Of a stretch of DNA of 64,000 nt, positions 36,293 through 44,270 are shown piece by piece. The stretch's first letter is position 1; every line of letters starts with the position of its first letter. The position numbers were made by a program, and so were the translations under genes. The notes beneath the pieces were generated by a model, which saw nothing but the letters and a program-made list of their open reading frames with translations, made no database searches and was not told where the DNA came from. The DNA is from Bacillus safensis (GTDB lineage: Bacteria; Bacillota; Bacilli; Bacillales; Bacillaceae), in assembly GCA_030159235.1 (NCBI GenBank), contig BSBG01000006.1:1-64000 (forward strand). The letters run 5' to 3'.

Positions 36293-36741
36293 TTCCTCCG
36301 TAATCCAAGCTTCTCTTTTAATGCATGAATATAAAAACGTGAAATCATTACTTTTTCTTCATTTGTAAGGCTTGCTTCAAAACGGCCACTCGTTTTAGGA
36401 GAAATGGCGGCGATAGAATCAATATTCAGAATCATCGATTTTGAGATCCTGACATAATCATGCGCTTCAAGCTGTTCTTCAAGTTCAAATAACTTTTCCT
36501 TTATAAGAAACACCCCGTCTGTCGTATATAAGAACGATTTTTTATCGACACTTTCTATATATAAAATGTCGTGATAATAGATCTTTTTCACTCTTTCTTT
36601 CTCGGGATCTTTCGCTAAGAAGAAGGGGACGGATTGCTCCACTTGCTGAACAAGCTTTTCGATTGTCGAATTTAGCTCATAAATGTGAAAAGAAACATAT
36701 TCTGATTGCGGCTTTTGAATGAAATGAATATCCGTTTTCAT
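36289..36741 (-). CDS. LytTR-family DNA-binding regulator
   Basis: The 150-aa protein consists of a short N-terminal region and a C-terminal LytTR DNA-binding domain (about 48-148). The latter contains IYYHDILYIESVDKKSFLYT, YVRISKSMILNIDSI and SRFYIHALKEKL. It has no receiver domain, so it belongs to the stand-alone LytTR regulators that pair with DUF3021 membrane proteins. It probably autoregulates its own operon. The start lies 5 nt after the GNAT stop with a weak ribosome-binding site, suggesting reinitiation. A decayed copy lies at about 42640-42960. Confidence 0.85.
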   Translation of the reverse strand: MKTDIHFIQKPQSEYVSFHIYELNSTIEKLVQQVEQSVPFFLAKDPEKERVKKIYYHDILYIESVDKKSFLYTTDGVFLIKEKLFELEEQLEAHDYVRISKSMILNIDSIAAISPKTSGRFEASLTNEEKVMISRFYIHALKEKLGLRRK

Positions 36742-36746
36742 TTCTA

Positions 36747-37307
36747 TTATTCGTAATCCCGTTTCAAAATTGAATACATATACACATCATCAAACCCATT
36801 CTGACCAAGATCATACTCCCTCAATAAACCCTCTCTCACAAAATCAAAATTCTCCAATAATTGAACGGAGGACGTATTTGCTGGATCAATGATCGCTTCA
36901 ATTCGATTCAGGTTCATCTCCTGAAATCCATATCGCAACACCGCAGCAATCGCTTCGCTCATGATGCCTTTTCTCCAATGATTGTGATGTAATTCATAGC
37001 CAATTTCCGTGCGGCAGTGCTGTTTTTCTAGGTTCAGAAATCCGCAGCTACCGATGATGGCTGGGTTCTCCTTTAGAGAAATAGCCCATCGGATGCCTGT
37101 TTGTTTTTTGAAGATGTCGTCATACCACTTGATTTCTCCTTTTGTATCTTCAATTGTTTTATGAGCATCAATTCCCATGTAGCGGCACACGGTTTCATTG
37201 GATAAATAGATGTGCATATCCTCAGCGTCATCAATCGTTGCTTGTTTTAAGACTAGTCTTTCGGTATGTATCGTTGGAAATGATTGTGGAAAGTTGATTT
37301 TGCTCAT
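36747..37307 (-). CDS. GNAT N-acetyltransferase (RimJ/RimL type)
   Basis: The 186-aa enzyme is a RimJ/RimL-like GNAT protein that transfers acetyl from acetyl-CoA to an amine. It carries RLVLKQATIDDAEDMHIYLS at the N terminus, the acetyl-CoA-binding loop HHNHWRKGIMSEA (about 107-119), NRIEAIIDPANTSSVQLLEN (about 133-152) and YMYSILKRDYE at the end. The start at 37307 follows GGAGGTTAAACAA; the open frame back to 37370 is rejected. It is first or second in a minus-strand operon with the LytTR gene. The substrate is unknown. Confidence 0.88.
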   Translation of the reverse strand: MSKINFPQSFPTIHTERLVLKQATIDDAEDMHIYLSNETVCRYMGIDAHKTIEDTKGEIKWYDDIFKKQTGIRWAISLKENPAIIGSCGFLNLEKQHCRTEIGYELHHNHWRKGIMSEAIAAVLRYGFQEMNLNRIEAIIDPANTSSVQLLENFDFVREGLLREYDLGQNGFDDVYMYSILKRDYE

Positions 37308-37311
37308 TTGT

Positions 37312-37497
37312 TTAACCTCCATGCGATGTCTTTTGTTCTGTACATGCCTTACAATAAAAAACCCCTTCATTCCTCAGCCAAGCCTTTACCTCTGTCATCC
37401 CTCGTCTCTTTGGATAGACGAGCTTGACGTACACTTCTTCGTTACCTTCTATCTTCTTCTGACAGAGAGCACATACGGGTTCTTCAAATACAAACAA
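37312..37497 (-). CDS. Small putative zinc-ribbon protein
   Basis: The 61-aa protein has two CxxC pairs, CALC (about 9-12) and CKAC (about 49-52), separated by a basic segment (VYVKLVYPKRRGMTEVKAWL). This is a typical small zinc-ribbon. I recall close relatives in Bacillus labelled, probably wrongly, as Fe3+-hydroxamate transport proteins. The function is unknown. It ends 4 bp before the GNAT start and may be cotranscribed with it. Confidence 0.75.
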   Translation of the reverse strand: MFVFEEPVCALCQKKIEGNEEVYVKLVYPKRRGMTEVKAWLRNEGVFYCKACTEQKTSHGG

Positions 37498-37623
37498 TCG
37501 ACATACTCCTTTTTGTAGATATTTCTTCCATTATATCAAATGTGCAACATAATCTTTGCGACCCGTTCTTCACTTTTTCTATTTTTGTCCGACATATGGT
37601 AAGGAAAAGAAATTTTCGTTTGT

Positions 37624-37653
37624 TGAAACCGTTTGTGAGAAACCTTGCTCTAA
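37624..37653 (+). promoter_or_regulatory. Possible ECF-type autoregulatory promoter
   Basis: TGAAAC (37624-37629) is followed 17 bp later by GCTCTAA (37647-37653). TGAAAC is the -35 element shared by Bacillus ECF sigma factors, while the -10 differs by two bases from CGTCTAA. It lies just upstream of the ECF sigma gene, leaving a leader of only about 17 nt. Confidence 0.45.
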
Positions 37654-37676
37654 CAGGTGTAGGAGGTGTGAGTGAG

Positions 37677-38222
37677 ATGAAGCAAGTACGTCTAATTAAA
37701 AAAGCACAAAAAGGGAATGTCCCGGCATTTGAGAAATTAATGCTGATGTATCAAGAGCGTTTATATAAAACGGCGTTTCTCTATACAAGAAATAAAGAGG
37801 ATTCGTTAGATGCTGTTCAAGAGGCGGTCATTAAAGCGTTTAAGCATCTATCTGGCTTAAAAGAACCAGCTTATTTTTCTACCTGGCTGACGCGGATTTT
37901 GATTCATACGATTTTTGCGATGAAGAAAAAGCAGCAAGATGTTGTTCCATTTGAACAGCATCATGAGAGCGTTGAGCATCATGATATTTTGGAAGACAAG
38001 CTCGATTTAAAAAATGCACTTGAAGTGTTAGATGAGCAATATCAGCTCGTGATTCAGCTATTTTATTTTCAAGATTATTCGATTTCAATGATGTCTGAAC
38101 AGATGGGTGTGCCTGAAGGAACGGTTAAAACTCATTTGTATCGAGCAAGAAAGTTATTAAAGCAAACATTGGAGAAGGAGGAGAGTGTCGATGGAACGAA
38201 AAGAAATGAAAAAGCTCTATGA
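37677..38222 (+). CDS. ECF RNA polymerase sigma factor
   Basis: The 181-aa protein has sigma region 2 (about 20-88, with YKTAFLYTRNKEDSLDAVQE) and region 4 (about 118-170, with LDEQYQLVIQLFYFQDYS and GVPEGTVKTHLYRARKLLKQ). It lacks regions 1 and 3, as in ECF/group IV sigmas. The closest resemblance I can recall is the SigV/SigM type. The ATG at 37677 is 10 nt from GGAGG; the upstream frame to 37542 lacks support. It overlaps the anti-sigma-like gene by 32 nt, so the two are coupled. Confidence 0.92.
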   Translation: MKQVRLIKKAQKGNVPAFEKLMLMYQERLYKTAFLYTRNKEDSLDAVQEAVIKAFKHLSGLKEPAYFSTWLTRILIHTIFAMKKKQQDVVPFEQHHESVEHHDILEDKLDLKNALEVLDEQYQLVIQLFYFQDYSISMMSEQMGVPEGTVKTHLYRARKLLKQTLEKEESVDGTKRNEKAL

Positions 38223-39636
38223 TGAGATTGATGTACCAAAGGTTGAATTGACCTCTGCGATTCGCCAAGCAATAGGAGATGTGAAAGCGGAAAAGAGAAG
38301 AAATTGGTTTAAATGGAATTGGAGAACGCCAATCTATTCAGTTGTCGCCCTTGTTGTCCTTTACTTTTCATCAGGCTTCATTTTTCCTTCTCTTAATACA
38401 GCGATGGCTCGAGTGCCGTTTGTTGGACAGTTATATATGATGTTTCACGATAAAGTAGGAATGTCTCTTTTTCAGAGTGAGTTGGTGAAACATGTCAATG
38501 AGGGGGCTGAATCAAGAGGAGTGACTGTGAAAGTAAACAGTGTGTACTATGATGCCGGGCGGCTTGTTTATACGTTCACGGTGGAGAATCTCCATACAAA
38601 AGAAGATTCTGTTTCGTTCAGAGTGAATGCAGAAAAAATCGATGGAAACTTCCAACTTAATTATGATAAAACAGAGTTGAAAAAATTAAAAGATGGCCGC
38701 TATGTTGGGCAGACGGAAGTCTATACAAATGGACAAGCGATCAAACAAGGTCAGCAAGTGCCACTTGTCATTTCGAAGATTGGGGATATTGTAGGGAATT
38801 GGCGCTTCAATTTACCTGTGGTCAAGCAAAAAACCACTTTATTAGCGGGACAAAAAGACGTGTCTATTTTAAATGGACGTTATCAAATAAGAAATGTAAA
38901 GGTAGAAAATGGAGTGAATGGCTCTGCTATTCAATATGCCATTGATTACAATGGTTTTGCCAAAGATGATAGAGTCAGTATTGATGGAATGAAGGATAAT
39001 TTAGGGAATAAGTATCAGCTTGAGATTGGGACTGTTTTAAGGAAAAAACAACTGACTCCTGACAAAACTAGAAAAGATCATTTGACGATTTTGAATCAGC
39101 CGATCAATCCAAAGGCGACTGAATTGACATTTTACACAGATGTGAGAAATGAACGAGAATACAGCCACATCATTCCTCTCAAGACAAAGCTGCCTGTTCA
39201 GTTCAAAACAAAACACCATGGCATCGGAATCAAAATCAATAAGATAGAGCAAAAAGACCGTTCTGTGATTGTTGATTATCAATTTAATGGAGTAGATCAA
39301 AAAGAATTAGATCAGGATGTGATGGAGAATATAGGTGAATTCATTGGATTAGGCGATGTTGAAAAGATGAAATCATGGCCCGATCCACAAGCAGACTATG
39401 AAAGCGGATATTACTTGAAGGGGAACCATGCGAAGGTGACGAATTTAAAGACAGCTTCCATGCAATCCACCTTTGAATTTGATGATAAGAATTTAGAGAC
39501 TTTATCATTAAACCATTTTTCTTTTAAAGAATATGGGCTTTATCTTGATTTGACTGAACTGAACATGTTGGCACCACAAAAAGAAATAAAGGTAACCATT
39601 CCAGTCAAAAAAGAAACATCAAAAGCTAGTCAATAA
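38191..39636 (+). CDS. DUF4179-type anti-sigma factor
   Basis: The 481-aa protein has a short cytosolic N terminus (MERKEMKKLYDEIDVPKVEL), one membrane helix (about 48-68, IYSVVALVVLYFSSGFIF) and a large extracellular beta-rich region. This is the DUF4179 architecture found next to ECF sigma genes. The N terminus should bind and restrain the sigma factor, and the outside domain should sense the signal. The sensed stress is unknown. It is translated from an ATG 7 nt after GGAGGAG inside the sigma gene. Confidence 0.85.
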   Translation: MERKEMKKLYDEIDVPKVELTSAIRQAIGDVKAEKRRNWFKWNWRTPIYSVVALVVLYFSSGFIFPSLNTAMARVPFVGQLYMMFHDKVGMSLFQSELVKHVNEGAESRGVTVKVNSVYYDAGRLVYTFTVENLHTKEDSVSFRVNAEKIDGNFQLNYDKTELKKLKDGRYVGQTEVYTNGQAIKQGQQVPLVISKIGDIVGNWRFNLPVVKQKTTLLAGQKDVSILNGRYQIRNVKVENGVNGSAIQYAIDYNGFAKDDRVSIDGMKDNLGNKYQLEIGTVLRKKQLTPDKTRKDHLTILNQPINPKATELTFYTDVRNEREYSHIIPLKTKLPVQFKTKHHGIGIKINKIEQKDRSVIVDYQFNGVDQKELDQDVMENIGEFIGLGDVEKMKSWPDPQADYESGYYLKGNHAKVTNLKTASMQSTFEFDDKNLETLSLNHFSFKEYGLYLDLTELNMLAPQKEIKVTIPVKKETSKASQ

Positions 39637-39642
39637 ATAAGA

Positions 39643-39675
39643 GAGCGAACATGATTACACATGTTCGCTTTTTGT
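39643..39675. terminator. Bidirectional terminator of anti-sigma and MFS genes
   Basis: AGCGAACATG pairs with CATGTTCGCT around a 6-nt loop, followed by TTTTTG. It overlaps the 3' end of the convergent MFS gene. Confidence 0.85.
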
Positions 39676-40842
39676 CTGTTGTTCCACCAGTCGATTCCGA
39701 TTGAACGAGTATCGAATCAACATTAACGCCACAAAACTAGCTAACCCGCCAATCCAGCTTAAATTCGTTACATTTGTATATTGAATAATCACACCGCCCA
39801 TTGACGATCCAAGCATCATGCCGATGTTCATCAACGCTGTATGAAAGCTCAGCACGGTTTCTGATGCTTTGGGTTTAAGAGAGATGAGGTAAAACTGCTT
39901 CGCTGGTGTTGTTGTCCATGTAGCGATGCCCCAAATGGCGAGTGTGATCAAGACCGCGATAGTGGAGAATTGCGTAAAGAAGAGCACAAATAAAGACAAC
40001 ATTTGAATCATAATACTGATCGAAATGGTTCGATTTGGTCCCCATTGATCAACGGCGAAGCCGCCAAGGCGTGAGCCAATAAAAGCAGAGATGCCTAAAA
40101 TGAGTAAGGCGATGCTTGTCATTTCAAGTGAAAAGCCGGCAGTTTGTCGTAATAAAGGAGAGATATAAGCAAAGACCATCGTGTAGCCTAAAATCCAAAA
40201 GACGGTCGTGGCTAAGCCACTGATCACTCTGCGGTCTTGAAGGATGTGTAATTGCTGCTTCAATGGCAGATGATAATGTCCCTCTATGCGGGGCAGTAAT
40301 TGATAAAGCAGCACCAAGAGACAAGCGGTACCTAGTGCAATGATGAGAAAAATATAGTGCCAATCCACATACCCTGATAGAAATGTTCCAATCGGCACAC
40401 CAAGTACGAGTGAAACGGTAAATCCAGTAATGACCGCTGCCATCGCACTTCCCTTTTTTTCTGGCAAAGCGATCTGCGCTGCATAATTCGTGGCGACCAC
40501 AATATATAAGCCGCCACTCATGGCCATGATGACCCGAGATAGCAGAAGCAGCACAAAATGATGGCTAAAAAAGGCGAGCACATTGCCTAAAATAAACATA
40601 AATATAGCCGATAACAAAACCTTTTTTCGGTTTAATTTCGACGTTGCCATGACTAAAAAGAGGGCACCTACTGCATAAAAGAGAGAGTAGACCGTGATGA
40701 GCTGCCCGGCAACAGGAATGGAAATGTGTAAGTCAATCGCAATCATGTCTAGAATCCCTGATACGACGAATTCTGAAGTGCCTGTGACAAATGAACCGGC
40801 AGCTAAAAGAAATATCAATAGCTGATGAGATGTGTTTTTCAT
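39655..40842 (-). CDS. MFS transporter (DHA1-type drug/arabinose efflux-like)
   Basis: The 395-aa membrane protein has 12 predicted helices of the major facilitator superfamily. FVTGTSEFVVSGILDMIAID in TM1 and SGGLYIVVATNYAAQIAL in the TM4 area resemble AraJ/YdhP-type exporters. The substrate is unknown. The start at 40842 follows GAAGGAAGGG; the longer form from 40860 overlaps it. A LysR regulator is transcribed divergently from a 100-bp gap, which is the common arrangement for a transporter and its own regulator. Confidence 0.88.
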   Translation of the reverse strand: MKNTSHQLLIFLLAAGSFVTGTSEFVVSGILDMIAIDLHISIPVAGQLITVYSLFYAVGALFLVMATSKLNRKKVLLSAIFMFILGNVLAFFSHHFVLLLLSRVIMAMSGGLYIVVATNYAAQIALPEKKGSAMAAVITGFTVSLVLGVPIGTFLSGYVDWHYIFLIIALGTACLLVLLYQLLPRIEGHYHLPLKQQLHILQDRRVISGLATTVFWILGYTMVFAYISPLLRQTAGFSLEMTSIALLILGISAFIGSRLGGFAVDQWGPNRTISISIMIQMLSLFVLFFTQFSTIAVLITLAIWGIATWTTTPAKQFYLISLKPKASETVLSFHTALMNIGMMLGSSMGGVIIQYTNVTNLSWIGGLASFVALMLIRYSFNRNRLVEQQTKSEHV

Positions 40843-40942
40843 TTTGAACCCTTCCTTCATGTTGATACGTTGTCTTTAGTTTAAATTCCGTGCTAACATA
40901 AGTAAAATTGATGTTTTTCATGAAGGAGATGAGTAAATACTC

Positions 40943-41815
40943 ATGAGCTTTGTGCGCTTTGATATTATCGCAAAAGTGGTGGAGCTGGGCAGTTTTACTG
41001 CAGCAGCTGAAGCATTAAATATGACGCAGTCAGCTGTCAGTCATGCGGTGGCAGGTTTAGAAGCGGAGTGGGGCGTGTCTTTATTCATACGCGATCGAAA
41101 AAAGGGGATTATGCTGACGGACATTGGTCAAACCCTTCTCCCGCATATTAGAGAAGTGTTAAATAGAGTGGAGAAGATCCAGCAAGAAATTGCGTTAACG
41201 AAAAATATTGAAACGGGTTTGATTCGTATCGGAACATTTGCTAGTGCATCGGCATGTTTATTACCGAAATTGCTTGTGAGCTATCAAAAAAAGCATCCAA
41301 AGATTGAATTTAAGTTCTATGAGGGAACGTATGAAGAAATATTAGAGTGGCTGGATTCTGGCATCATTGATGTTGGATTTGTTGTGAAAGGGCATGAGGA
41401 TGAAGCCTTTGATTTGCTGCCGCTCATCAAAGATGAGATGGTGGTCGCCCATCATCCAAATCATCGTTTTGAGCAGCAGCCCATTGTCGACATAACAGAT
41501 TTGGCAGATGAACCATTTATTATGCCGACTGGCATGTATCAATCACATGTAGAGAATATTTTTTCAGAGGCACAAATGAAGCCTTCTGTTTTATTTGAAG
41601 TACATGATTGTACGACCATTGCTCGAATGGTCGGGGAAGGACTTGGTGTCACGATAGGACCCGAGTTATTTTTAAAAACACAGCAGCTTGTGCAGATCCG
41701 TCATCTGAATGTGTCTCATCACCGTGAGGTTGCGCTTGCCTGTCCTTCACTCAAACATGCTTCTCCGGCAGTGAAAGAGTTTTTTCATGTAGCCGGAACA
41801 GTTTTTGGAAAGTAG
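40943..41815 (+). CDS. LysR-family transcriptional regulator
   Basis: The 290-aa protein has an N-terminal winged helix-turn-helix (about 3-62, GSFTAAAEALNMTQSAVSHA) and a periplasmic-binding-like effector domain (about 90-290). It probably controls the divergent MFS gene through the shared 40843-40942 gap. The ligand is unknown. The ATG follows GAAGGAGATGAG. In the presumed ancestral arrangement this gene lay next to the pbuG promoter region, because the left copy of a 111-bp repeat begins just after its stop. Confidence 0.9.
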   Translation: MSFVRFDIIAKVVELGSFTAAAEALNMTQSAVSHAVAGLEAEWGVSLFIRDRKKGIMLTDIGQTLLPHIREVLNRVEKIQQEIALTKNIETGLIRIGTFASASACLLPKLLVSYQKKHPKIEFKFYEGTYEEILEWLDSGIIDVGFVVKGHEDEAFDLLPLIKDEMVVAHHPNHRFEQQPIVDITDLADEPFIMPTGMYQSHVENIFSEAQMKPSVLFEVHDCTTIARMVGEGLGVTIGPELFLKTQQLVQIRHLNVSHHREVALACPSLKHASPAVKEFFHVAGTVFGK

Positions 41816-41833
41816 AGAGTTTTGAAGAAGGGT

Positions 41834-41944
41834 GTATAAAGAACTAGATGTGATTTTCCAAATTCGTGTAATAAGACGAATGAAGCGGACATTTATTTGA
41901 AAAATGTTCGCTTTTCGTATTGTTTTTTAAAAATGAAGTTGGTA
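41834..41944 (+). repeat. Left 111-bp direct repeat (decayed pbuG promoter copy)
   Basis: This segment is identical or nearly so to 46595-46705, beginning GTATAAAGAACTAGATG and ending GAAGTTGGTA. Both copies hold a terminator hairpin (AAGCGGACATTT with AAATGTTCGCTT). In the left copy a 7-bp insertion directly after the repeat breaks the TACAAT that forms the -10 box in the right copy. The repeats bracket 4.65 kb. Confidence 0.9.
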
Positions 41945-42284
41945 TTTGAAACAATAGACATAGAATTAAAAGAAGAAGGAAACATTTGTCGACGAACTAT
42001 TCTAGAAGCGTAATGGTTGAAAGAATACAAGTCGTAACATCCCAATAAACTTGAGAAAATAAATAATGACCCAAACTCAACTAATGTGGTAATAGTGAAA
42101 TTCCAATCCATTGGGTGACAGTAGGGGATTTTTCAAACTTATGGTTGATATGGATATCAGAAATTTGTTTTTTTAGAATGATTGAAAGTTATAATAAAGG
42201 AATTCATTGTTTCTCTACAAAGCAAGTTTTAACGATCGAGATAAAGCTGCGGTTTAAGGTTTGGTTCATAATCAGTACACCAAA

Positions 42285-42557
42285 TTAATTGCTGGTATAA
42301 AAAGGTTTGTTATCACAGTCAGCTTTGGGATCAGCTTTTTTTGTGACATTACAGATTCCAATTTCTTTGAGTTTAAGACTTTTATAATCTAATATAACTG
42401 AATGATGATTTATCCTTTGGTACCGATTCTTTGTATAACTTTGCTTAAAATCCCATTCCCAAGGATTTATTTCATGTTCTTCACATGTTTGAAACCATTC
42501 TTTTGTCCAAGGGTGTCCTTCCTTTCTTCCCTCTAGTTCTACTTTATCAGTATTCAG
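42285..42557 (-). pseudogene. Remnant of an unknown gene
   Basis: On the minus strand an uninterrupted frame of about 90 codons reads GHPWTKEWFQTCEEHEINPW, KNRYQRINHHSVILDYKSLK and KKADPKADCDNKPFYTSN before a TAA at 42285-42287. It has no in-frame start codon; a TGA precedes it. The composition looks protein-like (Trp, Cys, His in plausible spacing). I do not recognise a family. It is probably the 3' part of a deleted gene. Confidence 0.4.
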
Positions 42558-42569
42558 AATTCAATTTTT

Positions 42570-43190
42570 CACTTTTAATTTTCTCAACAACACAAGTGCA
42601 AGAACAAGCAAGATAACGAATTGAATTGATGGTAAGAGTATTTAGAATCATCGATTTCGAAATCCTTACATAATCATGTGCTTCAAGCTTTTTTCGAGTT
42701 CAAATAACTTTTCTTTTATGAGAAACGCCTAAATGTTGTATATAAAAACGATCTTTTATTGCCGCTTTCTATATTTAAGATGTTGTGATAATAGATATTT
42801 TTCATGCTTACTTTCTAGAGGTCTTCGCTAGGAAGAAAGGGGCTGATTTCTCCACTTGCTGGTCAAGCTTCTCGATCGAATTAAGCTAAGCTCATTAATG
42901 TGAAAAGAAACATAATAATGGTTTTTAAATGAAATAAATATCAGTTTTCAATGATTTTATTTGTAATCCTAGTATCAATGCCCACTGTAGTGGCACGCGG
43001 TTTCATTTTGATAAGTAGATGTGTGCTTATCCTCAGTACCTTTGATAGTTGCTTGTTTTAAGATCAGTCTTTTAGCACGTATCGTTGGAAAAAAATTGTT
43101 TATCCACCATGCGTTGTTTTTTTGTTCTGTACATGCATGCCTTACAATAAAAACTCCTTCATTCTTCAGTCAATCCTATATTTTTGTCAA
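42570..43190 (-). pseudogene. Decayed duplicate of the CPBP-LytTR-GNAT-zinc-ribbon cluster
   Basis: The DNA is a degraded, deleted copy of 35060-37400 in the same orientation. About 42575-42640 matches the 3' part of the CPBP gene (GCAAGAACAAGCAAGA). About 42640-42960 matches the LytTR gene (ACATAATCATG, CAAGTTCAAATAACTTTTC-like segments, GTGAAAAGAAACATA). About 42960-43190 matches the N-terminal half of the GNAT gene and the start of the zinc-ribbon gene (GTTTTGTTCTGTACATGC-like and CCTTACAATAAAAA). Frameshifts and gaps are numerous, and the DUF3021 gene is missing. Nothing in it should be translated. Confidence 0.8.
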
Positions 43191-43366
43191 TCTTCTTTTC
43201 TTTTTGGGGGATTTCTTGTTATAAATATATAGATGCTAAATTACAATAAATTTTATTGTTGTAATCCTTATTTTTATTAAGCGGATTATTAAAATAATAC
43301 GTGATAATATACATAGCAATCAAAATGAGATAATATAGATTTTATTTAAAATTTACCCAAATAATG

Positions 43367-43395
43367 TTGTTTTTTCAAAAAAATGATGATATTGT
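43367..43395 (+). promoter_or_regulatory. Possible promoter of the 43419-46476 operon
   Basis: TTGTTT (43367-43372), 17 bp, TATTGT (43390-43395), located 24 bp upstream of the first gene. It is a moderate sigma-A match in very AT-rich DNA, so chance is not excluded. Confidence 0.4.
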
Positions 43396-43418
43396 AGATT
43401 TAAAAATGTGAGGTTAGT

Positions 43419-44270
43419 ATGATTAAAAAAATTCATTATGTTGTTGAAGCGTGTTTATTAGTAGTTGTTTTAATTTTAGGAGGGATGATACTCAAAAATT
43501 ATAAAAAAGAAAATCAAGTGGTAGCTAAAATAGGTGAGGAAGAATTAACAATGAAGGATGTTCAAAAAAAATTGCTAGGCAAACCCTATGATACAGCAGT
43601 TGATAATCTTATCAACTCTAGTTTAATTCATCAGCAGTTCATAAAAGAAAAAGGCGAAATAGCGGATAAAGATAGAATTCTTCAGTTTCCTTACATAAAA
43701 TTAGCTGATTCTACAAAACAAAACTTATCTGACAAAGATACAAAAGAATATGTAGATGAATATCTCAAGGTTAAATTCCTAGCTCAAAAATTTCAGTTAA
43801 TAACAGAAGAAGAAATTGAGAATTTTTTGGAAGAGGAAAAACAATCATTTGGGACAAAAATTTCTAAAATAAAGGTTTTTGAAGGAGAACATAATCAACT
43901 TTCGGAGTTTGAGAGTGAATTAGAGAAAGGGAAACAAATAAACAAAGTAGCTAAAGATTTAGATATAAATGGAGAAAATGAAGAAGTATTTTCTAGTTAT
44001 AATGAATATGGAATAGATTTCACTGAAATGAAGCAAGGTGAATACAAACATAATATGGATGATTCAAATATTAGTCATGAATCATCGCATAACCACGGTA
44101 GTAAACATCAAATTATATATTTATACAAAACTCAAAGTGTAAATAAAAATCTATATAATGTGAAAAAAAACAAATCAATGATATTAAATGTTTACTTTAG
44201 TAAAAACTATAATAATGTTCGTGCTAAACTTTTAAATAATTTAATGAATAATTATGATATCAAAAAGTAA
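43419..44270 (+). CDS. Membrane-anchored parvulin/SurA-like foldase homologue
   Basis: The 283-aa protein has an N-terminal membrane helix (about 7-25) and an outside region. The first part resembles the SurA/PrsA N-terminal chaperone domain: VVAKIGEEELTMKDVQKKLL then AVDNLINSSLIHQQFIKEKG (about 34-78). A second helical part (about 100-150) is followed by a region where PrsA has its parvulin isomerase domain, which is not clearly conserved here. The tail is rich in His/Ser/Asn (SSHNHGSKHQ). There is no lipobox Cys, unlike PrsA. It overlaps the protease gene by 17 nt. A folding or chaperone role for the product of the third gene is my inference. Confidence 0.65.
   Translation: MIKKIHYVVEACLLVVVLILGGMILKNYKKENQVVAKIGEEELTMKDVQKKLLGKPYDTAVDNLINSSLIHQQFIKEKGEIADKDRILQFPYIKLADSTKQNLSDKDTKEYVDEYLKVKFLAQKFQLITEEEIENFLEEEKQSFGTKISKIKVFEGEHNQLSEFESELEKGKQINKVAKDLDINGENEEVFSSYNEYGIDFTEMKQGEYKHNMDDSNISHESSHNHGSKHQIIYLYKTQSVNKNLYNVKKNKSMILNVYFSKNYNNVRAKLLNNLMNNYDIKK

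Noticed and set aside
41893..42111. Minus-strand 72-codon ORF over the left repeat
   Set aside because: It overlaps the terminator hairpin and repeat, has no good ribosome-binding site, and resembles nothing known.
43021..43224. Plus-strand 67-codon ORF
   Set aside because: It is antisense to the decayed GNAT/zinc-ribbon copy, and its counterpart over the intact genes is plainly a shadow frame.
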